Positions 1-9,200 of a DNA stretch of 64,000 nucleotides are shown one piece after another (positions within the stretch are counted from its first letter, which is position 1; every line of letters begins with the position of its first letter). The translations under genes and the position numbers were made by a program. Source of the stretch: Tenacibaculum finnmarkense genomovar ulcerans (GTDB lineage: Bacteria; Bacteroidota; Bacteroidia; Flavobacteriales; Flavobacteriaceae); the NCBI RefSeq assembly GCF_900239495.1, contig NZ_OENE01000015.1:358300-422299 (forward strand), given 5' to 3'. The notes below the pieces were generated by a model. It had not been told where the DNA came from and made no database searches. It worked only from the letters and a program-made list of their open reading frames with translations.

Positions 1-1200
1 TTATCGGCAATTATTGATGCAAATATTACTACATTCTTAACGGGTGTTATTTTATTTATCTTCGGAACAGGACCTATTAAAGGTTTTGCTTATACATTAA
101 TGCTAGGTATTGCAACTTCATTATTTACAGCAATTTTTATCACTCGTTTATTTATTGATAAATCTATTGAAAAAGGAACTGGATTACCTTTCAATACAAG
201 TATTTCTAAAAACTGGTTTCAAAATATCAATATCGAATTTTTAAAGAAACGTAAGTTAGCTTATATTGTTTCTGGATTCTTTATTTTAGCTGGATTGGTA
301 TCAATCTTTACCTTAGGATTAAAACAAGGTGTTGATTTTAAAGGAGGTCGTTCTTACGTTGTACGTTTTGATCAGCCAATGAATGCAACACAAGTTGCAA
401 CGAGCTTAAAAGATGCTTTCAAATCGGCTCCTGAAGTAAAAACTTACGGATCTGATCATCAATTAAAAATAACTACTGCTTTTAAAATTGATGAAGATGG
501 TAGCGAAGTTGATGAAATAGTTCAAAAATCATTATTTACAGGATTAAAAGCGTATTTAGGAACTACTTCTTACGAAGACTTTAAACCAGGATTCGAAAAA
601 GCAGGTAGCGGAATTATGAGCTACATGAAAGTAGAACCAACCATTGCTGATGATATTAAAAAATCAGCATTATGGGCAGTAATCGGTTCATTAATTGTAG
701 TTTTCTTATATATTTTATTACGTTTTAGAAAAATAGCCTTCTCTATCGGTGCAGTTGTTGCCGTATTCCACGATGTATTAGTGGTATTAGGTGTATTTTC
801 TATCTGCTACAAATTCATGCCTTTTGACATGGAAATTGGGCAATCATTTATTGCTGCTATTTTAACAGTAGTTGGATATTCATTAAATGATACCGTAGTA
901 ATTTTTGATAGAATTAGAGAATTTACTCAAGAAAAAACAACCATATCGGCAAGTTTAGTAAACAAAGCTTTAAACAGTACCTTAGGTAGAACCATAAATA
1001 CTTCTTTAACAACATTATTAGTAATGTTAGCAATTTTCTTCTTTGGAGGAGATAGTATTAAAGGATTTATGTTTGCCTTAATTGTAGGAGTTGTTGTAGG
1101 TACGTATTCATCATTATTCGTAGCAACACCAATTATGTTCGATGCTTCTAAAAAAGCAGAAGCTGTAAAAGAGCAAGAAGAAAACCAAGAAATAGCATAA
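1..1200 (+). CDS. secDF: Protein translocase SecDF, C-terminal part (5'-truncated by window)
   Basis: The reading frame is open from base 1, so the gene starts outside the window; 399 residues are visible. The first visible residues are the last membrane segments of the SecD half. The SecF half follows: a membrane helix, a periplasmic domain opening with GVDFKGGRSY, and a final helix bundle with the family motif SLNDTVVIFDRIRE. In Bacteroidota SecD and SecF are usually one fused chain that uses the proton gradient to help Sec-dependent export across the inner membrane. The tail is short, charged and rich in E and K. A hairpin terminator follows directly. The family call is firm; the start cannot be judged. 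Confidence 0.95.
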   Translation, partial: LSAIIDANITTFLTGVILFIFGTGPIKGFAYTLMLGIATSLFTAIFITRLFIDKSIEKGTGLPFNTSISKNWFQNINIEFLKKRKLAYIVSGFFILAGLVSIFTLGLKQGVDFKGGRSYVVRFDQPMNATQVATSLKDAFKSAPEVKTYGSDHQLKITTAFKIDEDGSEVDEIVQKSLFTGLKAYLGTTSYEDFKPGFEKAGSGIMSYMKVEPTIADDIKKSALWAVIGSLIVVFLYILLRFRKIAFSIGAVVAVFHDVLVVLGVFSICYKFMPFDMEIGQSFIAAILTVVGYSLNDTVVIFDRIREFTQEKTTISASLVNKALNSTLGRTINTSLTTLLVMLAIFFFGGDSIKGFMFALIVGVVVGTYSSLFVATPIMFDASKKAEAVKEQEENQEIA

Positions 1201-1218
1201 CAACAATATCTATTTTAC

Positions 1219-1254
1219 AAAAACCGTTTTGAATTTTATTCAAAACGGTTTTTT
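1219..1254 (+). terminator. Rho-independent terminator after secDF
   Basis: Perfect 14-bp stem (AAAACCGTTTTGAA with its complement) around a 5-nt loop, running into a T tract, 18 bases after the secDF stop. Confidence 0.85.
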
Positions 1255-1272
1255 CATTTACTATCAAGCAAC

Positions 1273-1280
1273 TATCTTTG
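1273..1280 (+). promoter_or_regulatory. Bacteroidota -7 element (TATCTTTG) for hpt-adk
   Basis: TATCTTTG matches the TAnnTTTG consensus and ends 19 bases before the ATG of the HPRT-adenylate kinase gene. I see no TTG at the usual -33 spacing, so only the -7 half is supported. Confidence 0.6.
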
Positions 1281-1299
1281 TAAAATTATTTGTACTATT

Positions 1300-2418
1300 A
1301 TGAAAATTACAAAACTTCACGATTTATATTTTAAAGAATTCATTTCTCCAAATGAAATAACTACGATTGTTAAAAGATTAGCAAAACAAGTAAAGGCTGA
1401 TTTGCCCAAAAATGAAGTTCCTATTTTTATTGGAATTTTAAATGGGTGCATTGTTTTTGCTGCCGATTTTTTACGTGAATATAAAGGCGATTGTGAAATT
1501 AGTTTTGTAAAATTAGCTTCTTACCAAGGAACAACATCAACCCAAAAAGTAAAAAATCTAATCGGTATTAATGAAGATTTAACCAATAGAACGGTTATTA
1601 TTTTAGAAGATATTATTGATACAGGAACAACATTACAGGAGATTTACGAAATCTTCAAAACAAAAAATATTAAAGAATTAAAAATAGCAACACTTTTTTT
1701 CAAACCTGATGTTTACAGAAAAGAACTGCCTATAAATTATATCGGAAAAAGTATTGAAGATAAATTTATAGTTGGTTACGGCTTAGACTATAAAAATTAC
1801 GGTAGAAATTTACCCGCTATTTACCAATTAACAACAGCACCCAAAATGAAAAATATCGTATTATTTGGCCCTCCAGGCGCAGGAAAAGGAACACAGGCAG
1901 ATTTATTAAAAGAAAAATATAATTTAGTACATATTTCTACTGGTGACGTTTTTCGTTTTAATATTAAAAATAAAACTGAATTAGGTTTGCTTGCTAAAAC
2001 CTATATGGATGATGGAAATTTAGTTCCTGATCAAGTAACCATTAATATGCTAAAAGCAGAAGTTGAAAGAAATGCTGATGCTAACGGGTTTATTTTTGAT
2101 GGTTTTCCAAGAACACAATCGCAAGCGGAAGCTTTAGATGCTTTTTTAGGTGAAAAAAACGAACGTATTAACGGAATGGTAGCTTTAGAAGTATCTGAAG
2201 ATTTATTAGTGAATCGTTTATTAGAAAGAGGAAAAACAAGCGGAAGAACTGATGATACTGACGAGAGTAAAATCAGAAATCGTTTTAATGAGTACAATAC
2301 TAAAACCGCTATTTTAAAAGAATTTTACCAAGATCAAGGTAATTATTATGGTGTAAATGGTGTTGGAAATATTCAAGAAATTACACAACGTTTATCAGAA
2401 GTATTTGATACATTATAA
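1300..2418 (+). CDS. Fused hypoxanthine phosphoribosyltransferase - adenylate kinase
   Basis: One 372-residue chain carries two purine enzymes. Residues about 1-178 are an HPRT-type phosphoribosyltransferase, with the PRPP-binding motif VIILEDIIDTGTT near residue 107; it salvages hypoxanthine/guanine to IMP/GMP. Residues 183-372 are a complete adenylate kinase, which interconverts AMP, ADP and ATP: P-loop GPPGAGKGT, AMP-site FDGFPRTQ, and RLLERG...SGRTDD, with the short lid. The join is only a few residues (TTAPK) followed by Met183 (ATG at 1846), so an internal start could also make a free kinase. There is no stop or frameshift between the halves. I recall such fusions in other Flavobacteriia but cannot check. 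Both domains are intact, so two activities are expected in the cytoplasm. Confidence 0.93.
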   Translation: MKITKLHDLYFKEFISPNEITTIVKRLAKQVKADLPKNEVPIFIGILNGCIVFAADFLREYKGDCEISFVKLASYQGTTSTQKVKNLIGINEDLTNRTVIILEDIIDTGTTLQEIYEIFKTKNIKELKIATLFFKPDVYRKELPINYIGKSIEDKFIVGYGLDYKNYGRNLPAIYQLTTAPKMKNIVLFGPPGAGKGTQADLLKEKYNLVHISTGDVFRFNIKNKTELGLLAKTYMDDGNLVPDQVTINMLKAEVERNADANGFIFDGFPRTQSQAEALDAFLGEKNERINGMVALEVSEDLLVNRLLERGKTSGRTDDTDESKIRNRFNEYNTKTAILKEFYQDQGNYYGVNGVGNIQEITQRLSEVFDTL

Positions 2419-2547
2419 AAATTACTATTTTTAAACGAAGAGCGATAATTTTAAAGAAATATAAAAAAACTTCTTTATCTTGCTCAAAACCATAGTAGTT
2501 ATAACGATTACTGCTGTTTAAATAAAACAGCCAATAACTTAGAAAAA

Positions 2548-3537
2548 ATGACTGAAGGAAATTTTGTTGACTATATAAAAATCTACGCATCTTCTGGTAA
2601 AGGAGGTCGAGGATCTGTGCATTTACATCGTGAAAAGTATATTACTAAAGGTGGTCCTGACGGAGGTGACGGTGGTCGTGGAGGGCACATCATTTTACGT
2701 GGTGATAAAAGTATGTGGACACTTTTTCATTTAAAATTTAAACGTCATTTTAGAGCTGAACCAGGTGGTGACGGTAGTGCAAGTCGTAGTACAGGGCACG
2801 ATGCAAAAGACATTATTGTACCTGTTCCATTAGGTACTATTATTCGTGATGCCGATACCGATGAAATTTTACACGAAATTACACACCACGATCAAGATAT
2901 TATTTTATTACCTGGTGGAAAAGGTGGTTTAGGAAACTGGCACTTTAAATCGTCAACAAACCAAGCACCTCGTTACGCACAACCAGGTATTGACGGTACA
3001 GATGGATGGTTCCGTATTGAACTTAAATTATTAGCTGATGTTGGTTTAGTTGGTTTCCCGAATGCAGGAAAATCTACTTTATTATCGGTAATTACAGCAG
3101 CAAAACCGAAAATTGCAGATTACGCTTTTACCACCCTAAAACCCAACTTAGGTATTGTAGAACATCGTAATCACAAGAGTTTTGTGGTAGCAGATATTCC
3201 TGGAATTATTGAAGGAGCTGCCGAAGGAAAAGGATTAGGACATTATTTTTTACGTCATATTGAACGTAATTCTACCTTATTATTTTTAATTCCTGCCGAT
3301 AGTGATGATATCAAAAAAGAATATGAAATTCTATTAAACGAATTGCGTAAGCACAATCCTGAATTGTTAGACAAAGACCGTTTATTAGCAATTTCGAAAG
3401 CGGATATGCTAGATGACGAACTAAAAGAAGAAATTAAAAAAGATTTACCAGAAGGTATTGATGCTTTATTTATTTCGTCTGTAGCCCAATTAGGTTTACA
3501 AGAATTGAAAGATAAATTATGGGATATGTTGAATTAA
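2548..3537 (+). CDS. obgE: GTPase ObgE/CgtA
   Basis: 329 residues. The N-terminal Obg fold is glycine-rich ([13 protein letters not shown] near residue 35; [10 protein letters not shown] near 129). The G domain has the P-loop GFPNAGKST, switch/G3 [17 protein letters not shown] and a G4 motif SKAD in place of NKxD. It ends soon after the G domain, so the variable C-terminal OCT domain of longer homologues is missing. Obg GTPases bind the large ribosomal subunit and link its assembly with nucleotide status. The gene follows hpt-adk by 129 bases; that gap holds a small hairpin (2513-2531, 7-bp stem) 17 bases before the ATG. Confidence 0.96.
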   Translation: MTEGNFVDYIKIYASSGKGGRGSVHLHREKYITKGGPDGGDGGRGGHIILRGDKSMWTLFHLKFKRHFRAEPGGDGSASRSTGHDAKDIIVPVPLGTIIRDADTDEILHEITHHDQDIILLPGGKGGLGNWHFKSSTNQAPRYAQPGIDGTDGWFRIELKLLADVGLVGFPNAGKSTLLSVITAAKPKIADYAFTTLKPNLGIVEHRNHKSFVVADIPGIIEGAAEGKGLGHYFLRHIERNSTLLFLIPADSDDIKKEYEILLNELRKHNPELLDKDRLLAISKADMLDDELKEEIKKDLPEGIDALFISSVAQLGLQELKDKLWDMLN

Positions 3538-3572
3538 TTTTCAACCTTAATTTATTTCAAATAATTTTATAT

Positions 3573-3605
3573 AAAAACCCTGAACAGTAATTGTTCAGGG
3601 TTTTT
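3573..3605 (+). terminator. Rho-independent terminator after obgE
   Basis: Stem AAAAACCCTGAACA with its complement, 5-nt loop, then T5. It is followed at once by a copy of the long dispersed repeat. Confidence 0.85.
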
Positions 3606-3621
3606 AGTTTTTTATCAAACC

Positions 3622-3847
3622 GAATCCGTCATGCTGAGTTTAGTTCAGCATCACACCCTGATTTTGCGGTATTTTTTAACTTTTTTTGATGATTATTTGT
3701 CAATTCGAGTAATTTTAATGACTAAAAGTAATTAAAAGTGTATCGATAATTTGAATCTTTTATCTTCATTTCTTTTGATGATAAATACCTTCTCGATACT
3801 ATTTTTTTGAAGAAAAAAAATCACTCGAACTGACAATTTATCTAATT
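3622..3847. repeat. Long dispersed intergenic repeat, decayed copy 1
   Basis: Contains the core blocks of the family: a small TGCTGAGTTTAGTTCAGCA hairpin, TTGTCAATTCGAGTAATTTTA, GTATCGATAA, then TCTCGATACTA and the closing block ATCACTCGAACTGACA. The two outer blocks are inverted copies of each other. The AGAGC terminal ends seen in the 44.6-kb copy are missing. It fills the whole gap between the obgE terminator and the stop codon of the convergent NlpC/P60 gene; nothing else is visible in this 310-base stretch. Confidence 0.75.
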
Positions 3848-4432
3848 TTACAAAACTCTTTTAGCTTTTACAAAGGTTTTTCGCCAGTAATTATCTTGCA
3901 AAGAGCTAATCATTACACCACTTGAGGTGCTTGCATGTATAAAACGAATATTTCTATTTTTAACAGAAGTAACCAAACCAACATGATTTACACGCCCACT
4001 TCTTCTTGCGGTTTTAAAAAATAATAAATCGCCACGTTTTACTTTTTTAAGTGAAACCTGATAGCCTTTGGCATACATTTGACCCGACGACCTTGGTATT
4101 TGTACCTTCCGATGTTTAAAAGAGGTATAAATTAAACCAGAACAATCCATACCTCGTTTGGTTGTTCCGCCGTATTTATAGGGAGCGCCTTTGTAACTTA
4201 CCGCTGTCCAAATAATTTTATCGGCAAGGCTTGCTGTTTTTGTCGATTTTACAACAACTTTTTTAGGCGCTTTTTTGGGGGTCTTTTTAGGATATTTTTT
4301 GGTTGATTTTACCAATCGAACCGATCTATGTATCGATTTTGACGCTTTATGATATTTGCTTATATTTTTTGATGATCCACAAGAAATCATTAAAAAAGAA
4401 GCTATTAAAACATATATTATTTTTTTAATCAT
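3848..4432 (-). CDS. NlpC/P60 family cell-wall peptidase lipoprotein
   Basis: 194 residues with a lipoprotein signal peptide (lipobox LMISC, Cys18), a lysine-rich linker (about 30-65), and an NlpC/P60 (C40) domain at the C-terminus. The catalytic Cys97 is in GMDCSGLIY; the probable partners are His150 (VNHVGLV) and His166 (FIHAS). Such enzymes cut peptide bonds in peptidoglycan stems; the lipid anchor places it in the periplasm or outer membrane. It is the last gene of the leftward group surE - membrane protein - lpxB - this gene, 31 bases after lpxB. Exact substrate unknown. Confidence 0.9.
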   Translation of the reverse strand: MIKKIIYVLIASFLMISCGSSKNISKYHKASKSIHRSVRLVKSTKKYPKKTPKKAPKKVVVKSTKTASLADKIIWTAVSYKGAPYKYGGTTKRGMDCSGLIYTSFKHRKVQIPRSSGQMYAKGYQVSLKKVKRGDLLFFKTARRSGRVNHVGLVTSVKNRNIRFIHASTSSGVMISSLQDNYWRKTFVKAKRVL

Positions 4433-4463
4433 AAAGCTATGTATTCTTTTTTATCACTAGTTA

Positions 4464-5576
4464 TTACTTTTTTAATCCGTTTACAATTAATTTTGCTGTT
4501 TTTGCAGATGCTCCTTTTCCTCCTAGCATTTCTTCTAAATCAAAATAAGCTAAAAACAGTTCTTTTCGGTCTTCAGGTTGTAAAATACGTTGTAATTCTT
4601 TCGATAAATTTTCTTTGGTAAAATCGTCTTGAATTAGTTCTTTAACTACCTCTTTATTCATAATCAAATTAACCAACGAAATATATTTTAAGGTAATAAT
4701 TCGCTTTGCAATTTGATATGAAATGTTACTTCCTTTATAACAAACCACCTGGGGAACTTTAAACAAAGCAGTTTCTAGCGTTGCCGTACCCGAACCCACC
4801 AAAGCCGTGTTTGAAATACTTAATAAATCGTAGGTTTTATTGTTGATAAACTTCACATTTTTACTACCAATAATCGTTTTATAAAACTCATACGGCTGAC
4901 TAGGAGCACCGCCAATCACAAACTGATACTCAGAAAAATCATCGACTAAAGATAACATAACCGATAACATTTTTGTAATTTCTTGCTTTCTACTTCCTGG
5001 CAATAAAGCGATAATATCTTTATCTCCTAAATTATGCGTGGTTCTAAAAAGCGCTTCATCGATTTGTTTTCTGCCTTCAATACCATCAATTAACGGATGC
5101 CCAACAAAAGTTACCTGGTAATCATATTTTTGATAAAATTCTTTTTCAAACGGAAGAATTACAAACATCGCATCAACATCGCGTTTAATATCGGCTACCC
5201 TACCCGCTCTACTTGCCCAAACTTGTGGCGAAATATAATAATTCGTTTTAAAACCTTGTTGTTTTGCCCATTTAGCAATACGCAAATTAAAGCCTGAATT
5301 ATCTATAAAAAGAATTACATCGGGCTTAAAACTAGCGATATCTTTTTTACAAAAAGACATCATACCTAGTATTTTAGGTAAATTTAACAACACCTCAACA
5401 AAGCCCATAAAAGCACGCTCTTTGTAATGTTTTACAAGTGTTCCGCCTACTTCTTGCATTAAATCACCACCCCAAAAACGAATGTCTGCTTTTGGATCTT
5501 CTTTTAATAAAGATTTCATCAAATTGGCTCCGTGTAAATCACCCGAAGCCTCGCCTACAAGAATGTAATATTTCAT
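4464..5576 (-). CDS. lpxB: Lipid-A-disaccharide synthase
   Basis: 370 residues, near the usual 370-390. The N-terminus MKYYILVGEASGDLHGANLM is the family signature; further conserved stretches are PQVWASRAGR, FVGHPL, LLPGSRKQEI and a C-terminal GSGTATLE. LpxB joins UDP-diacylglucosamine to lipid X to make the lipid A disaccharide at the inner face of the inner membrane. It starts 3 bases after the stop of the small membrane protein gene, so these are surely co-transcribed. Confidence 0.96.
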   Translation of the reverse strand: MKYYILVGEASGDLHGANLMKSLLKEDPKADIRFWGGDLMQEVGGTLVKHYKERAFMGFVEVLLNLPKILGMMSFCKKDIASFKPDVILFIDNSGFNLRIAKWAKQQGFKTNYYISPQVWASRAGRVADIKRDVDAMFVILPFEKEFYQKYDYQVTFVGHPLIDGIEGRKQIDEALFRTTHNLGDKDIIALLPGSRKQEITKMLSVMLSLVDDFSEYQFVIGGAPSQPYEFYKTIIGSKNVKFINNKTYDLLSISNTALVGSGTATLETALFKVPQVVCYKGSNISYQIAKRIITLKYISLVNLIMNKEVVKELIQDDFTKENLSKELQRILQPEDRKELFLAYFDLEEMLGGKGASAKTAKLIVNGLKK

Positions 5577-5579
5577 ATA

Positions 5580-5867
5580 TTATACAAATTTTAAAATAAG
5601 TGTCGCTACTGCTATTGCAACAGTTGTTATTAAAACACCTCTAGCTCTATAATCTTGTTTCTTTTTTAAAAATACCCAAAAAACGAATAAATTAGGAAGT
5701 GCCGCCAACGCCAGTACAGCCCCTAAAACACCCCCTTGTTTTACTTTTTTTAAAGTTTCGATAATTGTAGCATCCGAAATAAATTCTAAATACACAAAAA
5801 GACCACAAGCCGTAGCTAGTAAACCAGTTAAAACACCGATTAATACTTCTTTATTTATATGTCCCAT
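5580..5867 (-). CDS. Small membrane protein of unknown function (between surE and lpxB)
   Basis: 95 residues with three probable membrane helices (about 8-27, 45-62, 77-93) separated by short basic loops. Its ATG lies inside the 3' end of surE (13-base overlap) and its stop is 3 bases before lpxB. This tight coupling makes it a real gene rather than a chance frame, and hints at an envelope role, but no family motif is recognised. Confidence 0.8.
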   Translation of the reverse strand: MGHINKEVLIGVLTGLLATACGLFVYLEFISDATIIETLKKVKQGGVLGAVLALAALPNLFVFWVFLKKKQDYRARGVLITTVAIAVATLILKFV

Positions 5868-6625
5868 GAGTTTAATTTTTGAATTGCATGATGTGCCGTC
5901 ATATCAAATTGCACAGGAACTACTGAAATAAAATTATTTTCTAGCGCCCAAATATCCGTATCTTGTCCTTTGTCTCTATTTACAAATTCGCCCGATAACC
6001 AATAATATTCTTTACCCGTTGGATTTTTACGTTTGTCAAAACTCTCTTTCCAATAGCCATTTGCCTGACGACAAACACGAATCCCTTTAATTTCTTCTTC
6101 TTTTAATTTTGGAATATTTACATTTAAAACCACCCCATCAGGCAAGCCATTTTCCAGTACATTTACCACTATTTTTTCTATGAATTTTTTAGCAGCTCTA
6201 AAATCGGCATGCCAGTCAAAATCTAATAACGAAAAACCAATTGCAGGAATTCCTTCAATACCCGCTTCAACAGCAGCACTCATAGTTCCTGAATAAATAA
6301 CATTTATAGAGGAATTTGCACCGTGGTTGATTCCTGAAACACATAAATCGGGCGTGCGATTTAAAATTTCATTTTTAGCCATTTTAACACAATCGGCAGG
6401 CGTACCAGAACAACTGTATTCTATTTGCGGACCTTGGTCAATTGTAATAGGATTACAATGCAATACATTATTTACGGTAATGGCATGCCCCATACCACTT
6501 TGTGGGCTATCGGGTGCTACTACAACTACATCGCCTATTTTATTCATTATTTCAATAAGCATACGAATACCTGGTGCGGTAATTCCGTCATCATTGGTCA
6601 CCAAAATTAAGGGTCTTTCTTGCAT
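5855..6625 (-). CDS. surE: 5'/3'-nucleotidase SurE
   Basis: 256 residues. Metal-binding TNDDG (Asp12-Asp13), PDSPQSGMGHAIT, CSGTPADCVKMA and GINHGANSS are the SurE signatures. The family removes phosphate from nucleoside 5'- and 3'-monophosphates and is linked to stationary-phase survival. First gene of the leftward surE-membrane protein-lpxB-NlpC group; a TACATTTG -7 element lies just upstream on the same strand. Confidence 0.96.
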   Translation of the reverse strand: MQERPLILVTNDDGITAPGIRMLIEIMNKIGDVVVVAPDSPQSGMGHAITVNNVLHCNPITIDQGPQIEYSCSGTPADCVKMAKNEILNRTPDLCVSGINHGANSSINVIYSGTMSAAVEAGIEGIPAIGFSLLDFDWHADFRAAKKFIEKIVVNVLENGLPDGVVLNVNIPKLKEEEIKGIRVCRQANGYWKESFDKRKNPTGKEYYWLSGEFVNRDKGQDTDIWALENNFISVVPVQFDMTAHHAIQKLNSWDI

Positions 6626-6643
6626 AGTGTGTTAGTTTTACAA

Positions 6644-6651
6644 CAAATGTA
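6644..6651 (-). promoter_or_regulatory. -7 element (TACATTTG, minus strand) for surE group
   Basis: Reads TACATTTG on the minus strand, matching TAnnTTTG, 18 bases before the surE ATG. No clear -33 TTG seen. Confidence 0.55.
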
Positions 6652-6800
6652 ACATAAAAAAAGCACTCTTATTTTAACATTTTATAAAGATAAAAACCTG
6701 TATTTTATACGTAAAATTGTAAGAATCAAAGCCCAACAAAATGCTACAATTAATTATATATGTATCTATTTATATTCTTAACACGTTTTTTTGATCATAA

Positions 6801-6818
6801 TTCCTTTAAATAAAGGAA
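6801..6818. promoter_or_regulatory. Perfect short palindrome upstream of ctp
   Basis: TTCCTTTA-AA-TAAAGGAA, 8-bp arms with a 2-base centre, about 95 bases before the processing protease gene in a 286-base gap. It could be an operator for an unknown regulator; there is no other support. Confidence 0.3.
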
Positions 6819-6911
6819 AGAAGTTGTTATAAAAAACATCAAAATTAATAAATTGGCATTATTTTAGTAGATTAGCAATGCTAAGTACATCATTAAAAAT
6901 ATAGAAGAGAT

Positions 6912-9044
6912 ATGAAGAAGAAATTTATCATTCCATTTTTAGCCGTTATTGTATTTTTTTCAAACACCATTTATTCAAATACAACTTCAGATAAAAACCC
7001 CAACAAAGACCCTGAAAAAGATCGGGTAATTGTATATGTTTTAAAAAATATTTTAAGTCGATATCATTATGTTCAAAAAGAATTAAATGATGAATTTTCC
7101 GAACATGTTTACACCTCTTTCATAGACGGTTTAGACCCTAATAAACGGTATTTTACTCAAGAAGATTTAACCGAATTTTCGCAATTTAAGTATCAGATAG
7201 ACGATCAATTAAAAAACACAGAAATTCATTTTTACAAATTGGTTTACAATCGGTTTTTAGAAAAATTAACTGCCGCAAAAAATAATTACCGTGCTTTATT
7301 AGCCCAACCTTTTAATTACAAAAAAAATGAAGTAATTAATGTTGATTACGAAAAAATTCCGTTTGCTAAAAATGAAAGCGAATTGGTTGATTATTGGAGA
7401 AAACAGCTTAAATTATCAATATTAAGCAGAATTGAAGACGCCGATGATACACAAAATAAAAAAGCTAAAAAAGATAAGAAATTAAAGCTTAAAAAATTCT
7501 ATCAGCTAGAAATTGAGGCTCGAAAAGAAGTTTTAAAAAACATGAACGAATTATATGAGCGTATTGATGAGCTTGAAAATTCTGATTGGTATTCTACCTT
7601 TTTAAACAGTGTGGTTAGCGGTTTTGACCCTCATACTACGTATATGTCGCCAAGAATAAAATCTCGTTTTGACCAAGAAATGTCGGGTAAACTAGAAGGA
7701 ATTGGCGCTCGTTTACAAAAAAAAGGAATGTACACACATATTGTAGAGCTAATTTCAGGCGGTCCGGCATGGAAACAAGGCGAATTAGAACCTGAAGATA
7801 TTATTTTAAAAGTAGCCCAAGGCGATGCTGAACCTTTAGATATTGTAGGAATGCGCTTAGACGATGCCATTAAATTTATCAAAGGAAAAAAAGGAACAGA
7901 AGTTCGTTTAACGGTTAAGAAAAAAATTGACGGATCAACCAAAATTATTCCAATTATTAGAGATGTTGTTGAATTAGATGAAACCTTTGTAAAATCGAGT
8001 ATTGTTGAAAAAAATGGTCAAAAATATGGCGTTATCGACCTGCCACGATTTTATATTGATTTCAATGATTTAAGCCGTAGAGATGCTGCTAAAGATATGG
8101 AGCAAGAAATTGAGCGTTTAAAGAGTGAAAACGTAAAAGGAATTATTGTTGATTTGCGTGACAACGGCGGAGGATCGTTAAAAACAGCCATCGAAATTGG
8201 CGGATTATTTATTAAAAAAGGTCCTATTGTACAAGTAAAATACCGTGGAGAAGATCCTTTAATTAAAAACGATACCGATTCAAAAATACAGTGGAACGGT
8301 CCTTTGGTAGTTATGGTGAATGAGTTTTCGGCTTCGGCTTCTGAAATTTTTGCCGCTGCAATGCAAGACTATAAACGTGGTGTTATTATTGGCGGAAAAC
8401 AAACTTACGGAAAAGGAACTGTTCAAAATGTGATGCCAATTAATCGTTTTTATGAAAAATATCCAAGCGATTTAGGCGCCTTAAAAATGACCATTCAAAA
8501 ATTTTATAGAATTAACGGTGGTTCTACTCAAATTGAAGGTGTTTATTCTGATATTTCATTACCTACCAGATATAGCTATATGAAATTTGGCGAACGTGAT
8601 TTAGACGGTGCCTTGCCTTGGGATAAAGTGCTACAAGCCGATTATAACCCAACAAATTCGTATAGTAATTTTAACGATGCTGTTTATAATAGCAAGCAAC
8701 GTGTATTAGAAAATGACCATTTTAATAAAATTAATAAATACGCAAAATGGCTAAAGAAAAATCAGGAAGAAAGAGTCTATTCATTAAAATATAGTACTTT
8801 TAAAAAGGAAAGCACTAAAAAAATTAAAGAAGGTGAATTATTTAAAGACATCTTTAAATTCGATTCTAACTTAACTTTTAATTCGCCTAAATACGAAGTA
8901 AATCTTTTTACAAAAGACACTGTTTTAAAAGAAAAACGTGTGGTTTGGCATAAAAATTTAAAGAAAGATATTTATTTAAACGAAGCTTTAAATGTTTTAA
9001 GTGAATTAAAAATGAATCGAAATTACACGCTTGTAAAACAATAA
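6912..9044 (+). CDS. Carboxy-terminal processing protease (S41, Prc/Tsp type)
   Basis: 710 residues with an N-terminal signal peptide (to about residue 22). An N-terminal helical tail-specific-protease domain is followed by a PDZ domain (around 245-330, GIGARLQKKG) and the S41 core. The catalytic dyad is Ser475 in FSASASE and Lys501 in TYGKGT, matching E. coli Prc by spacing. The last part (about 570-710) is the C-terminal domain typical of Prc. These periplasmic enzymes trim or degrade proteins from the C-terminus and control cell-wall hydrolases. A stand-alone gene with its own terminator. Confidence 0.94.
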   Translation: MKKKFIIPFLAVIVFFSNTIYSNTTSDKNPNKDPEKDRVIVYVLKNILSRYHYVQKELNDEFSEHVYTSFIDGLDPNKRYFTQEDLTEFSQFKYQIDDQLKNTEIHFYKLVYNRFLEKLTAAKNNYRALLAQPFNYKKNEVINVDYEKIPFAKNESELVDYWRKQLKLSILSRIEDADDTQNKKAKKDKKLKLKKFYQLEIEARKEVLKNMNELYERIDELENSDWYSTFLNSVVSGFDPHTTYMSPRIKSRFDQEMSGKLEGIGARLQKKGMYTHIVELISGGPAWKQGELEPEDIILKVAQGDAEPLDIVGMRLDDAIKFIKGKKGTEVRLTVKKKIDGSTKIIPIIRDVVELDETFVKSSIVEKNGQKYGVIDLPRFYIDFNDLSRRDAAKDMEQEIERLKSENVKGIIVDLRDNGGGSLKTAIEIGGLFIKKGPIVQVKYRGEDPLIKNDTDSKIQWNGPLVVMVNEFSASASEIFAAAMQDYKRGVIIGGKQTYGKGTVQNVMPINRFYEKYPSDLGALKMTIQKFYRINGGSTQIEGVYSDISLPTRYSYMKFGERDLDGALPWDKVLQADYNPTNSYSNFNDAVYNSKQRVLENDHFNKINKYAKWLKKNQEERVYSLKYSTFKKESTKKIKEGELFKDIFKFDSNLTFNSPKYEVNLFTKDTVLKEKRVVWHKNLKKDIYLNEALNVLSELKMNRNYTLVKQ

Positions 9045-9050
9045 TTAAAT

Positions 9051-9084
9051 AAAAAAGAGACTGCTAAAAAGTAGTCTCTTTTTT
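9051..9084 (+). terminator. Rho-independent terminator after ctp
   Basis: AAAAAAGAGACT stem with complement AGTCTCTTTTTT, small loop, 7 bases after the stop. Confidence 0.85.
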
Positions 9085-9109
9085 AATATTTTAAATTCTT
9101 ATTTTTTTT

Positions 9110-9200
9110 GAAGCAACTTCCCGCTTTACGCACTCGCTTTTTTTATTTTTTAAAAATAAAAAAGAGCTCAAACAATTGCTTCAATCGGGGCTAGGCATTT
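9110..9200. repeat. Short hairpin repeat (GGGGCTAG family), copy 1
   Basis: Starts GAAGCAACTTCCCGCTTTACG, then CACTCGC, an A/T hairpin (T-rich then A-rich arm), GAGCTCAAACAATTGCTTCAA and TCGGGGCTAGGCATTTT. The same blocks recur at 11597, 29951 and 54223. Its last base touches the stop codon of the DUF2797 gene. Confidence 0.8.
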
